Notes: generated by a model from the letters alone, not told the origin. Shown: positions 51,342 through 60,273, counted from the stretch's first letter. The stretch is 64,000 bases of DNA from Robinsoniella peoriensis (GCF_042680125.1 NZ_JBHTNY010000009.1), one strand, 5' to 3'. Made by a program: numbers and translations.

Positions 51342-51686
51342 ATGGATATAAAAAGAAAAAAAGAACTTTTGGAATCCTATAAAAACAGGCATCCGGAAAT
51401 GGGTGTAATTTCTTACTGCTGTAAAGAAACCGGCGAAATATTCTTAGGTATTTCCAAAGATACAAAGGCGGATTTTAACAGCACTAATATGAAATTGTCA
51501 GCCAACTGGCACCCTAATAAAAAATTACAGGAACTTTGGAACAAATATGGCCCGGAAGGCTTTGAACTATCAGTTATCAAAGTGTTAAAGTATGATGACC
51601 CAAGCGAAGATCATACAGCGAAATTAGAAAGTTTAAGAGAGCAGTGTCTCGCTGCTAATCCAAATGCAAGGAGGATATGGCGATGA
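51342..51686 (+). CDS. GIY-YIG-like protein, first gene of the AAA-VWA cassette
   Basis: The 114-residue protein resembles the short GIY-YIG family (KELLESYKNRHPEMGV, GEIFLGISKD, HPNKKLQELWNKYGPEGFEL). The nuclease signature is altered: GIY is G-V-I, YIG is F-L-G, and the arginine expected about ten residues later is replaced (K-A-D-F), so cleavage is doubtful. The gene has GAGGTG before the chosen ATG, and its stop overlaps the next start (ATGA). It is presumably a DNA- or RNA-binding component of this cassette. Confidence 0.7.
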   Translation: MDIKRKKELLESYKNRHPEMGVISYCCKETGEIFLGISKDTKADFNSTNMKLSANWHPNKKLQELWNKYGPEGFELSVIKVLKYDDPSEDHTAKLESLREQCLAANPNARRIWR

Positions 51687-52147
51687 ATGAAAAAATTGTT
51701 ATGGTGTCAAACGGTTATGACCTCATAGACGGCAGAAATGCTTATCAATCTGACATCAAAAGCTTAACATTGGGTGAACCTATGCTGGATGAAAATAAAA
51801 AAATGCAGATTGCCGCACAGATCTGGAAAACCGGTAAAGATGGCGAATTGTTTTTGGCACAGGAGCTACCTATCCATCAAGTATTTGACTTGATGATCTT
51901 TTTATCCAGAACATTGCTTTATTTTAAAGAGGCTTACCGGCTTCCGCTTTTATATGATCCGGAAAAGCCCCTCGTGGAACGGGTTGGAGTACAGGGTGGA
52001 GTACTACCCGTAGAGGTTTGCATTGACAATCAAAATATTAATGAGGACATCAAAACCTTTGCCCAGAGTCTGAATGATTTAGGGGAATTGATTGGAGAAC
52101 GTAAGCGAGTACTCAGCCGCATTTTAGAAGAATTGGAGTTATATTAA
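51683..52147 (+). CDS. DUF6530-like protein
   Basis: The 154-residue protein has YDLIDGRNAYQSDIKSLTLG near the start and LPIHQVFDLMIFLSRTLLYF in the middle, the pattern I associate with DUF6530. It has no catalytic motif that I can identify. It starts within an ATGA overlap with the GIY-YIG-like gene, 8 bases after AAGGAGG, and is followed one base later by the AAA-VWA gene, so the three genes form one tight operon. Confidence 0.65.
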   Translation: MNEKIVMVSNGYDLIDGRNAYQSDIKSLTLGEPMLDENKKMQIAAQIWKTGKDGELFLAQELPIHQVFDLMIFLSRTLLYFKEAYRLPLLYDPEKPLVERVGVQGGVLPVEVCIDNQNINEDIKTFAQSLNDLGELIGERKRVLSRILEELELY

Positions 52148-52148
52148 T

Positions 52149-54182
52149 ATGAAACAGACTTGTGTTTTGTCACCTGCCAGACAGCTGACAGAAGAGGAGC
52201 AATCCCTTGTCTGGCAAAAACCACCTTCGCATATTGAAAGTGAAGCAGAAAAACGTATATATCAAGAAGTAGTAAGGAATTGGAACCGCGGTGAAATGAA
52301 AATCAGTACAGTTTTACTGGAGGGCGATGCAGGTTCGGGGAAAACCCAGCTTGCCAAAGCCCTCTCTGCTGATTTTAACCTGCCTTATACGAAAGTAACC
52401 TGTTTTGCTGATATGGATAAATCCGACGTGTTAGGTTCTATTTTACCGGTATTATCTGAAAAGGATAAATCAGATACGATTGAATATCACTATTATCCAT
52501 CAGAAATTGTCCGTGCTTATGAAAATGGGTGGCTCTTGGAGATTCAGGAACCCACAGTGATTAGGGATGCTGCTGTTTTAATGGCTCTGAATTCTGCATT
52601 GGAACCGGATGGCAGTCTAAACTTACCTACCCGTATCGCACACCGGCATCCGGATTTTATTGCTGTTATTACAACAAACCGCGGCTACAATGGCTACCGT
52701 CCTTTAAATGAGGCTTTGCGTGATAGAGTGCAGCATGCCGAAAAACTGGACTTACCACCTAAGGCAGTTATGATGGAACGAGCCAAAGCTAAGACCGGAT
52801 ATCAATCTGAAAATGTTCTTTCTCTTTTAGCCGAAACAATTATGCTGCTGGATGAAACAGCTCGGGCTAATGCAATTAAAGGTGTGGCTGGGATGCGCTC
52901 CTATATCTTTTGGGTTGATGCTGTCGCAAGTGGTGCACCAGTGCGAAGTACCCTATATCATAAGGTGCTCTATAAAATTACCACTGACCCACAGGAGCTT
53001 GCCATTTTAGAGCAGGCACTGGTAAGCCACGGTTTGACAGATAAGCTTGAAGAATTAGATATTATCTGTCATTCTCATCCGGATGGGGAGAATTCGGAAG
53101 TAATGGAACTTCATATTTCAGGAAACGGAGAATACTCTGCAGAAACAGATAAAGCTGATAAAAATGCAATCCGTCTGAGAAAATCAGCAGACAGTGAGGG
53201 GCATTCGGATACGAGCAGCGATAAGAATTCTGATGTGTCAAGCAATGATAATGGAGAAAATGGCACTCCAGTTTACCATGAGCTGGATAAACCCGTTTCA
53301 AATGAACAAAAAAGGGAATTTCGCAAACAATTAAACAAAGAAGTCCGGCAAAGTGTTCAAGGCAGCTGCCATGAAGATATTAAGCTTATTGTCCACCGCC
53401 CGGAAGCTGCCGCTCAGGACAGAGAAGAATATAACAGCATGATTGCAACTTTGATGCCAGTTATTCGGGAACTAATCCGAAAAACAAACCCGCTTTTAGA
53501 GCATGAAGTTTCCGCTGAATTTGCTAAATCTCAGCTTTATGGCACAAAATTCTGTGCGGATCAGGCTGCTTCTTTGGATTTCCGCGTATTTGCCCGCAAG
53601 CGCCCACCTGAGGAAGAACCCTCCCTTGCAGTTGCTCTCAGAATTGATGAATCAGCATCAATGTCAGCCTTTGGCCGTTTAGATGCAGCAAAACAGGCCG
53701 CAGTCGCTTTATATGAATTCTGCACCGGGTGCGGCATTCCGATCATGGTTTACGGGGATACAGCAGACCGCTCCAAGCTGGAGCAAATGTCCGTCTACGC
53801 CTATGTAGACTTTGAAAGCAAAGATGCAGATGAAAAATATGCTCTTATGAACATTCAGGCTCGCAGCAACAATCGGGATGGTATGGCACTACGGATTATT
53901 TCCGATAGGTTGTTTAAGGCACCGCAAAGAACCAAAGTAATAATCAGCATCAGCGACGGTCAGCCTAAGGCGATGCCCGATTATACAGGTGAAAAAGCAG
54001 CTCGTGATATGAAAGATACTTTGCAGGAATATAGGCGAAAAGGCATCCAGTTCCTTGCTGCAGCTATTGGGCAGGATAAAGAGGCTATCCGTGAACTTTA
54101 CGGTGCTGAAAACACATTGGATATTACCGATTTGAAGCAGCTCCCGGCAAGATTGGTACAAGTAATCGCAAGGTTCCTGTAG
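52149..54182 (+). CDS. MoxR-like AAA ATPase fused to a VWA domain
   Basis: The 677-residue protein joins an AAA+ domain (Walker A GDAGSGKT at 59-66, a Walker B-like WLLEIQEP, sensor ITTNRGYNGYRPLN with arginine finger near 190-195) to a C-terminal von Willebrand A domain with an intact metal site D-x-S-x-S (Asp500, Ser502, Ser504) and a downstream SISDGQPKA. An acidic, serine-rich linker lies between (about 325-375). MoxR and VWA are usually separate genes (CobS/CobT, NorQ/NorD), working as metal- or protein-loading chaperones. The fused form with GIY-YIG-like and DUF6530 partners suggests a conflict or remodelling role. Confidence 0.85.
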   Translation: MKQTCVLSPARQLTEEEQSLVWQKPPSHIESEAEKRIYQEVVRNWNRGEMKISTVLLEGDAGSGKTQLAKALSADFNLPYTKVTCFADMDKSDVLGSILPVLSEKDKSDTIEYHYYPSEIVRAYENGWLLEIQEPTVIRDAAVLMALNSALEPDGSLNLPTRIAHRHPDFIAVITTNRGYNGYRPLNEALRDRVQHAEKLDLPPKAVMMERAKAKTGYQSENVLSLLAETIMLLDETARANAIKGVAGMRSYIFWVDAVASGAPVRSTLYHKVLYKITTDPQELAILEQALVSHGLTDKLEELDIICHSHPDGENSEVMELHISGNGEYSAETDKADKNAIRLRKSADSEGHSDTSSDKNSDVSSNDNGENGTPVYHELDKPVSNEQKREFRKQLNKEVRQSVQGSCHEDIKLIVHRPEAAAQDREEYNSMIATLMPVIRELIRKTNPLLEHEVSAEFAKSQLYGTKFCADQAASLDFRVFARKRPPEEEPSLAVALRIDESASMSAFGRLDAAKQAAVALYEFCTGCGIPIMVYGDTADRSKLEQMSVYAYVDFESKDADEKYALMNIQARSNNRDGMALRIISDRLFKAPQRTKVIISISDGQPKAMPDYTGEKAARDMKDTLQEYRRKGIQFLAAAIGQDKEAIRELYGAENTLDITDLKQLPARLVQVIARFL

Positions 54183-54215
54183 TATGGTATACTAAGCAGA
54201 AATGGAGGTGGTGGC

Positions 54216-54342
54216 ATGGATTGTGTGAAAATAGGCAATTTAATAGCCAAGCTGCGAAAAGAAAAAAACCTTACTCAGAAAAATATTGCAGATGCGTTGG
54301 GTATTCAAAATAAAACGGTTTCTAAATGGGAATGTGGGGGTT
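54216..54342 (+). pseudogene. 5' half of an HTH-zinc-ribbon regulator split by the mobile element
   Basis: The frame encodes an XRE helix-turn-helix (KIGNLIAKLRKEKNLTQKNI, ADALGIQNKTVSKWECG) from an ATG behind ATGGAGGTGG. It ends in the element (GSLR and stop). The missing continuation, GCPDLSLWPELSAILG, is found 7.9 kb away at 62238, in frame. It is the fourth gene of the AAA-VWA cassette in the original order. Confidence 0.88.
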
Positions 54343-54414
54343 CACTTAGATAAAGATACCACACCAATCCCACGCTGACTTTTGCTCAACCAATACAGCC
54401 GGAGGGCTGGATAA

Positions 54415-54502
54415 CAAGAAAAGGCGGTATGCGCCCCGTGGAGGGGTAGCATATCGCCTTTTCTTGTGGGGGTTTCCAAAGGGGGCAACGCCCCCATTTG
54501 GC
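54415..54502. repeat. Two large hairpins near the left end of the element
   Basis: CAAGAAAAGGCG (54415-54426) pairs perfectly with CGCCTTTTCTTG (54455-54466), extended by five more pairs. Then CCAAAGGGGGC and GCCCCCATTTGG form a second stem around 54477-54502 with an AAC loop. They could terminate transcription entering from either side or be part of the transfer origin or recombination region. Confidence 0.6.
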
Positions 54503-54966
54503 ACACGACTTTGCGAAGCAAAGTGTAGTGTGTTATACGCTCTGTCGGCGTTGTCGTGAAAATGCCGTTGCCGCCGGGGAGGGCAAGGGCATTTGAAGCG
54601 GCAAGATTTGAAGCGGCAAGAAAACAGGGCTGTGCTTGCGTGGCGTGGAGCCGCAAGCGCAGGTCTGGTTTCATCAGCAGACAGAGCGTATATGAAAGCC
54701 CCCGTCCCTCGTCCTACGCTCCGACTTGTGGACAAAGTGTCCCGAAGTTGTGGCCACACTCCCGGAAAAGTAGCAGGACAGCGGGCAACCGTCAAGGCTG
54801 AAATGAACGGGGTTACACCCGGCCTTGACCGCCGCCCGCCGCCCCGCTGGATGGGTGGACAAGGCGGCCAATCCCTCAAAGTGCTTGGCCGCGCTCTTTC
54901 TGATTTTGAGGTATTCAGTTTTTCAAAATTGAATAATCAAAATAAATTTTTTCGATTGAAAAAATT

Positions 54967-55833
54967 TTATTTGTTATCATCTTCAATGCCATATTTTTTC
55001 TTTTGCCGAATCACATAATTACTGATTTTTTCATCATATAGTGGATACTGGTAATCCAACTGGCATGCCACTTCTGACGAAACCTCCCGGAACAATGCCA
55101 TACATTGTTCAAAGGATTCCCACATATGGGGATAGGAATCCATATTATAAGTGGACATAAGTCGTTCCCACAATTCCTCTGGGACATATTGCTTCATAAA
55201 TTTATAGTTTTTTCCCAAACTGAAATGAAATCCCTGTTTGATACCAATCAGCCAGGAAATCATGCGAAGCAATTCTTTTCGTACTATATCATTCATATGG
55301 TCAATAGCAAAAAGAATTTCTTTGCGGCATAAGCCCTTTACTACATATGTTGTAGTATTCCAAAATTCATTACAGCAATCGTCAAACATTCTTTGAGTAG
55401 GCTTCTGCAAGTGGTAGTCTATATCCGTTGGTATTGGCGGCTTTACGATACGGTTGTCTTTATCCAACAGTAACTTTACCAGTTTATCCCATGTAAAATA
55501 CTCGTCTATCAGTTCCAGCGGCAGCAAAGTTAAATCTATCTTAACATCATCAGTAAACAGCATTAAATATGAAAATCCCTTTTCTACAGCTGGAAATAAT
55601 TCCATATCTTCCGGCTTTTGCAGAATCAACCTTTCACCAAATATATCTAGCCATTTATCATCACTTGTGAAGCTGTCCATATCCGTAACAAAAAAAGTAA
55701 TATCAAAATCCTGAAAATCATCAGGCGGAATATTTGTATTTGTTCTAGATCCTTCCAAAGTAACCATGCGAATGCGTTTGTCTGTTTTTGCAAAATTCAA
55801 AACAATATCATAAACTTCCTTTTCTGATCTCAT
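54967..55833 (-). CDS. ant(6): Aminoglycoside 6-adenylyltransferase ANT(6)
   Basis: The 288-residue enzyme adenylates streptomycin at position 6. It shows VTLEGSRTNTN (about residues 24-34) and the metal-binding D-D-F-Q-D-F-D-I triad region (38-45), EDMELFP, and a C-terminal helical half with DDCCNEFWNTTTYVVKGLCR. Residues such as YFTWDKLVKLLLDKDNR and ISNYVIRQKKKY are closer to the ANT(6)-Ib branch than to ANT(6)-Ia. The start is set by GGAGGAGATAAAA. It is the main cargo of the element and probably gives streptomycin resistance. Confidence 0.9.
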   Translation of the reverse strand: MRSEKEVYDIVLNFAKTDKRIRMVTLEGSRTNTNIPPDDFQDFDITFFVTDMDSFTSDDKWLDIFGERLILQKPEDMELFPAVEKGFSYLMLFTDDVKIDLTLLPLELIDEYFTWDKLVKLLLDKDNRIVKPPIPTDIDYHLQKPTQRMFDDCCNEFWNTTTYVVKGLCRKEILFAIDHMNDIVRKELLRMISWLIGIKQGFHFSLGKNYKFMKQYVPEELWERLMSTYNMDSYPHMWESFEQCMALFREVSSEVACQLDYQYPLYDEKISNYVIRQKKKYGIEDDNK

Positions 55834-55921
55834 TTTTATCTCCTCCAATTATTGAAATAGGTGTGAAGCCATTTTAGGGCTTTCCCGCCTTGATTACCCT
55901 TTAGCAAAGACGGGCGGGACT

Positions 55922-55966
55922 GTCAACGGCGGCGCATGAAATGCGCCGTTCATCTTGACCGTTGAC
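55922..55966. repeat. Nested inverted repeat behind ant(6)
   Basis: GTCAACGG (55922-55929) pairs with CCGTTGAC (55959-55966); inside, GGCGCAT (55931-55937) pairs with ATGCGCC (55941-55947). No T-tract follows. It lies upstream of ant(6) and after the lipoprotein-like gene, perhaps a cargo boundary or attenuator. Confidence 0.55.
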
Positions 55967-56006
55967 TGGCTCGGCTGGCTTTGCTATTTTCTCGATGAAA
56001 AACAAT

Positions 56007-56522
56007 TTATTCGTATTTATTTCCATCATTGTCATAGTAAGCCACATGAATGGAATACTCTTTTTCTGGGTTTTTAATTGAGATAATATCCATATCATCT
56101 GTGTTGTATCTCAATGTATCTTGCACTTGTCCATTTATTGTATAAGTGATTTCAGCATACTCTGTTTTAGCACCATTAAACCAAATTAAATCATACCATT
56201 CTCCGTTTATTGCAACGCCACCGACAATAATCTCATCACTATTTCGGTTTGTTGATGTACTAAATTTGTAGTCTCCATTTCCTGTTGGTTCAAAGATAGC
56301 AAGTGTAGATTTATTATCTGTACTGTATGCTCCACTCACGATATAACCGCCAAGTTCCAGTTCTTTTGCGATAGTCCATTCATTCCCTTTTGAAATTGCG
56401 GTGTTCAATATGCTTTCTCTGCTGGTAATGGTATCTCTTTTGGGAGTTAAACTAAAGAAATATAAAAAAGCGGCAGCAACGCAAATAACAGTCGCTGAAA
56501 TTATCAGTAACCACTTTTTCAT
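56007..56522 (-). CDS. Small exported or membrane-anchored protein
   Basis: The 171-residue protein begins with a signal/anchor helix (MKKWLLIISATVICVAAAFL), lacks a lipobox cysteine, and continues as a beta-rich domain of about 140 residues (GNEWTIAKELELGGYIVSGA, then VGGVAINGEWYDLIWFNG). GGAGG precedes the chosen ATG. It is transcribed in the same direction as ant(6). I do not recognise the family; it looks like cargo. Confidence 0.65.
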   Translation of the reverse strand: MKKWLLIISATVICVAAAFLYFFSLTPKRDTITSRESILNTAISKGNEWTIAKELELGGYIVSGAYSTDNKSTLAIFEPTGNGDYKFSTSTNRNSDEIIVGGVAINGEWYDLIWFNGAKTEYAEITYTINGQVQDTLRYNTDDMDIISIKNPEKEYSIHVAYYDNDGNKYE

Positions 56523-56558
56523 AACCAATACCTCCATATAATCTGATTTATTATTCTC

Positions 56559-57359
56559 TTACTTGCGTCCCCGCTGCGGCTTTGGATTTTTCAGCAAATC
56601 CGATTTCTGTGCAATCTTTTTCAACCACTTCTTTTCTTCCTCTGACAGTTTCCCATAGTTCAGCTTGAGCCGCTTACAGATAAATGCCATAGCCGCCTGC
56701 TCCGGGTCGCTGTCCGGGCTGGTGGTTTCCTCTGCGGTCTGCAAGAAATCTTCCAGTGGGTTGTCCTCCGGGACACTGAAAAAATCGTCCTTATGGGCTT
56801 CCCGCAGGTCGAGGGCTATCTTGTTTATATCCTGCTGTATCACATAGCGGCAAAAGCTGTCGTCGTCAATATGGGCGGCGATAAGCTGCCTTAACTGCGG
56901 GTCAGTCAAGCCGGGATTGTGCTGTTTCATAATCGTTGCACTCACAGCGTCCACAATGGCGTTTGCACTCTGCACCTGCTTTCCCGCTACGCCGTTCACA
57001 TAGATTTCAAGGTCGGCCATGAGCCGGGGAAAATCCGGGTGGGTCGCCAGTTCACACAAAAGGGAATTGTCCACCCGCCCGCTTTTCAATAGTTCAATCA
57101 TATCGTCGCTCAAACGCAGGTCTGCAAGATCGGCGTTTGGGTGATTTTTTGTTTGGGAGCGGCCCAGCAGATAATCAACGGTCACTTCATAAAACTTTGC
57201 CAACTCAATAAGGGCATAGTGGCTGATGTCTTTGAACTTGTCCCCCTCATAACTGCCCAAAGCAGACTTGGAGAGATGGGTCTGCTCCGCAAGTTGTTCC
57301 AATGTCAGCCCACGCTCCACACGCAGGTCTTTTAGCCGTTCCTGTATGGATAACTCCAT
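56559..57359 (-). CDS. XRE-type regulator of the mobile element
   Basis: The 266-residue protein has an N-terminal Cro/C1 helix-turn-helix (LKDLRVERGLTLEQLAEQTH, then LSKSALGSYEG) and a long helical C-terminal part rich in acidic residues. The GGAGGGAGAGC site fixes the start; a frame from 57548 runs through another gene and is not used. Regulators like this are common in Tn1549-like and mobilizable elements and probably control excision or mobilization genes. It precedes the lipoprotein-like gene on the same strand. Confidence 0.82.
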   Translation of the reverse strand: MELSIQERLKDLRVERGLTLEQLAEQTHLSKSALGSYEGDKFKDISHYALIELAKFYEVTVDYLLGRSQTKNHPNADLADLRLSDDMIELLKSGRVDNSLLCELATHPDFPRLMADLEIYVNGVAGKQVQSANAIVDAVSATIMKQHNPGLTDPQLRQLIAAHIDDDSFCRYVIQQDINKIALDLREAHKDDFFSVPEDNPLEDFLQTAEETTSPDSDPEQAAMAFICKRLKLNYGKLSEEEKKWLKKIAQKSDLLKNPKPQRGRK

Positions 57360-57393
57360 GCTCTCCCTCCTTGTTTGTTCAATAAACGGGAAA

Positions 57394-57699
57394 TTAATTT
57401 CCTCTGTATGCCGAATGAAAAATGACTTTCTTTCCTTTACTTTTTGCAAACGCAATTTCTTTTGAAACTTGATTTCCAATGTATCCTTGAATATCCACAA
57501 CATAAATTGCATCGGAGAGTTCGATTTTTCTATAATGCGCATTTTCAAGAGAGACCTGTTCCATAGGTGTAATATCCAAATTATCTACATTATATACACA
57601 TTGTAAAACATTCATATTATGTTTTGTTTCTAACAGAAATGCTATCCTTTGCATTTCTGTTTCAAATTTCATACTTCCACATATTGTAACTGTTTTCAT
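57394..57699 (-). CDS. Nucleoside 2-deoxyribosyltransferase-like/DUF4406-type protein
   Basis: The 101-residue protein has the pattern MKTVTICGSMKF near the start, a D-x5-E near the middle and HYRKIELSDAIYVVDIQGYI, followed by VSKEIAFAKSKGKKVIFH, as in small Rossmann-like relatives of nucleoside deoxyribosyltransferases. GAGGTGCAGG precedes the ATG. Such proteins bind nucleotides; the role in the element is unknown, with a nucleotide-signal or stress role possible. Confidence 0.7.
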   Translation of the reverse strand: MKTVTICGSMKFETEMQRIAFLLETKHNMNVLQCVYNVDNLDITPMEQVSLENAHYRKIELSDAIYVVDIQGYIGNQVSKEIAFAKSKGKKVIFHSAYRGN

Positions 57700-57929
57700 C
57701 CTGCACCTCGTTCAATTTCGATTTGTCGTTCCGTTGTTTCCATTCTACCACAATTCCGAGAGCGTGGAAATAGGGAGTTTTCCGGACGGATTTCCTACCT
57801 CTTGGATATACGGGACGGGCGGTCATTTAGGTGTAGACTTAGGGTAGTTCATCGATGGACAGCACCTTGAAAACAGAATGACCGTCCGAAAAGGGATACC
57901 CCGGCTGGGGAAGCACCGCAAGGAGCCGG

Positions 57930-57953
57930 ACTTCGGGACAATTGTCCCGAAGT
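57930..57953. repeat. 24-bp perfect palindrome
   Basis: The palindrome is centred between 57941 and 57942, with the inner part GGGACAATTGTCCC. A half site (GTGTCCCGAAGTTG) recurs near 54739-54752 at the other side of the cargo. It lies between divergent gene blocks of the element, so it may be a replication, transfer or regulator site. Confidence 0.75.
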
Positions 57954-58153
57954 TGCGGGGAGCGTGCCTCGTCGCCGCAAGCTGCGTATCATTCGCTTCC
58001 GCCAGATGGCGAAAGCTCACTCGCTCCGCTGCGGCTCCTCTCCCCACAAAGTCTGACGACTTTGCGGGGGCCCCTGTTGGGAACACGCCGCAGGAATGGG
58101 GCAGGAAACCTTTTCGGGGAGAACGGCAACGGAAAGCAAAATGGAGGGAACGC

Positions 58154-58567
58154 ATGAGAGATAACCCCTATAAAGACTTGCCGCCGCTGGAACGCAAGCC
58201 GGACGGTTCCCTTTACCGCATGACACCGGCGCAGAAGAAACAGGCGGCCAGCCTGATACGCCGGGAGTGCTGTTGCTTTGAGGACGGCAACTGCGTTGTT
58301 CTTGACGATGGGGACACCTGCACCTGCCCGCAGACGGTTTCTTTCTCGGTCTGCTGTAAGTGGTTCCGCTGGGCGGTTTTGCCGCTGTACGGGACGCTGG
58401 AAGCGGAGATTTTCCGGGATAAGGACTTGAAACGCTGTGCGGTCTGCGGCGGTGTGTTCGTCCCCAAATCCAACCGGGCAAAATACTGCCCCGGCTGTGC
58501 CGCCAGAGTTCACAGGCGGCAGAAAACAGAAAGTGAACGGAAAAGGAGGTCCGCTGTGGACAGTTAG
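58154..58567 (+). CDS. Cys-rich VLP protein
   Basis: The 137-residue protein has a dozen cysteines and the phrase FRWAVLPLYGTLEAEI that names the Cys_rich_VLP family, and a C-terminal zinc ribbon (CAVCGGVF ... YCPGCAARVHRRQ). These proteins are standard parts of Tn1549-type and related mobilizable elements just upstream of replication or relaxase genes. I start it at the ATG behind GGAGGGAACGC. The C-terminal basic tail may bind nucleic acid; function unknown. Confidence 0.82.
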   Translation: MRDNPYKDLPPLERKPDGSLYRMTPAQKKQAASLIRRECCCFEDGNCVVLDDGDTCTCPQTVSFSVCCKWFRWAVLPLYGTLEAEIFRDKDLKRCAVCGGVFVPKSNRAKYCPGCAARVHRRQKTESERKRRSAVDS

Positions 58568-58678
58568 GAGCGAAAAAAGCCTTGATTTATCAGGCTCCGC
58601 AAGCCCCAAACCGGGGCAGGTGGTATAAAGTATCGCCCGCCCCGGAAAACGGGCTTCTAACCGTCCACAAAACACGAT

Positions 58679-59074
58679 ATGACAAACACGATTTACATTC
58701 ATCAGCCGGAAAAGGCGTTCAGCTTCACCCGGCTCCCAAATTTCCTCTTTGAAGCCCCCACATTCAAGCCCCTGTCCAACGAGGCAAAGGTTCTGTACGC
58801 CTTTATCCTGCGCCGGACAGAGTTATCCCGCAAGAATGGGTGGGCGGATGACTGCGGACGGATTTTCCTGTATTACCCTATCTGTGAAGTGGTTGACCTG
58901 CTCCACTGTGGGCGGCAGAAAGCTGTGAACACCCTGCGGGAACTGCAATATGCCGGACTGGTGGAGATCCAGAAGCAGGGCTGTGGCAAACCCAACCGCA
59001 TTTTCCCAAAATCCTATGAAGCGGTTCCAAACACCGACTTCAAGAAATCCCGTTCTGGTACGCCGGAGGACTGA
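58679..59074 (+). CDS. RepA_N-type replication initiator-like protein
   Basis: The 131-residue protein has the RepA_N domain pattern: FSFTRLPNFLFEAPTFKPLS, NEAKVLYAFILRRTELSRKN, and a winged-helix RQKAVNTLRELQYAGLVEIQ. It ends soon after this domain; longer initiators carry an additional C-terminal part. It may start local replication of the excised circle. An inverted repeat CCGTAC/GTACGG (59078-59096) follows directly. Confidence 0.75.
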   Translation: MTNTIYIHQPEKAFSFTRLPNFLFEAPTFKPLSNEAKVLYAFILRRTELSRKNGWADDCGRIFLYYPICEVVDLLHCGRQKAVNTLRELQYAGLVEIQKQGCGKPNRIFPKSYEAVPNTDFKKSRSGTPED

Positions 59075-59167
59075 AAACCGTACCCATGAAGTACGGAAAT
59101 CACTCCTGAGACGTACGAAAACCGGACGGTATATAGAAATACAAAGATTAAAATGATTGATTTATAT

Positions 59168-59244
59168 CCATTCCATTCCTATCGTATCAGAGATAATTCC
59201 GGCGGGATTTTCCCTATGGAAAACCCCGGATAGGAAAGGAATGG
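59168..59244. promoter_or_regulatory. Nested hairpin before the relaxase gene, candidate oriT
   Basis: A 16-bp outer stem (59168-59183 with 59229-59244, one mismatch) encloses an 11-bp inner stem (CGGGATTTTCC with GGAAAACCCCG, one mismatch, CTAT loop). It lies 14 bases before the relaxase ATG. Transfer origins of MobV-type systems commonly combine an inverted repeat with a nick site next to the relaxase gene. Confidence 0.5.
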
Positions 59245-59257
59245 GGAAAGGAGCAGA

Positions 59258-60202
59258 ATGGCACAACACGCAATTTTGCGGTTTGAGAAGCACAAGGGCA
59301 ACCCGGCAAGGCCGCTGGAAGCCCATCACGAAAGACAGAAAGAACAATACGCCAGCAACCCCGACATTGACACAAGCCGGAGTAAATACAACTTCCATAT
59401 CGTCAAGCGGTCGGGACGCTATTACCACTTCATTCAGAGCCGTATCGAGCAGGCCGGGTGCCGAACCCGCAAGGACAGCACACGGTTTGTCGATACGCTG
59501 ATAACCGCCAGCCCGGAGTTTTTTAAGGGGAAATCCCCAAAGGAGATACAGGCGTTCTTCCAAAGGGCGTCGGACTTCCTCATTGGCCGGGTAGGACGGG
59601 AAAATATCGTGTCGGCGGTGGTACACATGGACGAGAAAACGCCCCACCTGCATTTGACCTTTGTTCCGCTGACAAAGGACAACCGCCTGTGCGCTAAAGA
59701 GATTATCGGCAACCGGGCAAACCTGACGAAGTGGCAGGACGATTTTCACGCCTATATGGTGGAGAAATATCCCGACTTGGAGCGTGGGGAGAGTGCCAGC
59801 AAGACAGGCCGGAAGCATATCCCCACCCGGCTTTTCAAACAGGCGGTTTCCCTCTCCAAACAGGCCAGAGCCATTGAAGCCGCCCTTGACGGCATTAACC
59901 CACTGAACGCCGGAAAGAAAAAAGAGGAAGCCCTCTCCATGCTGAAAAAGTGGTTCCCGCAGATGGAGAACTTCTCCGGGCAGTTGAAAAAGTACAAGGT
60001 CACAATCAATGACCTGTTGGCGGAGAATGAGAAGTTGGAAGCAAGGGCAAAGGCCAGTGAAAAAGGCAAGATGAAAGATACGATGGAACGGGCAAAGCTG
60101 AAAAGCGAACTGGACAATTTACAGCGGCTGGTTGACCGTATCCCGCCGGATATACTAGCGGAACTGAAACGGCAGCAGCGGCACACGGTAAAGGAAAGGT
60201 GA
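59258..60202 (+). CDS. MobV-family relaxase
   Basis: The 314-residue protein is a Pre/Mob-type relaxase that nicks the transfer origin. It has the N-terminal RFEKHKG motif and the metal-binding histidine motif HMDEKTPHLHLTFVPL (about residues 125-140), then a long helical, coiled coil C-terminus (SGQLKKYKVTINDLLAENEK). The length is shorter than plasmid MobV proteins (about 400-500), as common in mobilizable transposons. AAAGGAGCAGA precedes the ATG. Confidence 0.9.
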   Translation: MAQHAILRFEKHKGNPARPLEAHHERQKEQYASNPDIDTSRSKYNFHIVKRSGRYYHFIQSRIEQAGCRTRKDSTRFVDTLITASPEFFKGKSPKEIQAFFQRASDFLIGRVGRENIVSAVVHMDEKTPHLHLTFVPLTKDNRLCAKEIIGNRANLTKWQDDFHAYMVEKYPDLERGESASKTGRKHIPTRLFKQAVSLSKQARAIEAALDGINPLNAGKKKEEALSMLKKWFPQMENFSGQLKKYKVTINDLLAENEKLEARAKASEKGKMKDTMERAKLKSELDNLQRLVDRIPPDILAELKRQQRHTVKER

Positions 60203-60273
60203 TAGTATAAGCAGAAATTTTCGCCGCCTCTGTGCGGCATTGTACCTTGAAAACTGAATATGGAGGACACTGG

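Noticed and set aside
54346..55018. Overlapping frames of 110-177 codons at the left end of the mobile element
   Set aside because: GC-rich hairpin-bearing non-coding DNA; frames lack ribosome sites and family patterns.
57878..58153. Long N-terminal extension of the Cys-rich VLP frame and opposite minus frames
   Set aside because: The extension passes through a 24-bp palindrome and several hairpins; the ATG at 58154 has GGAGGG.
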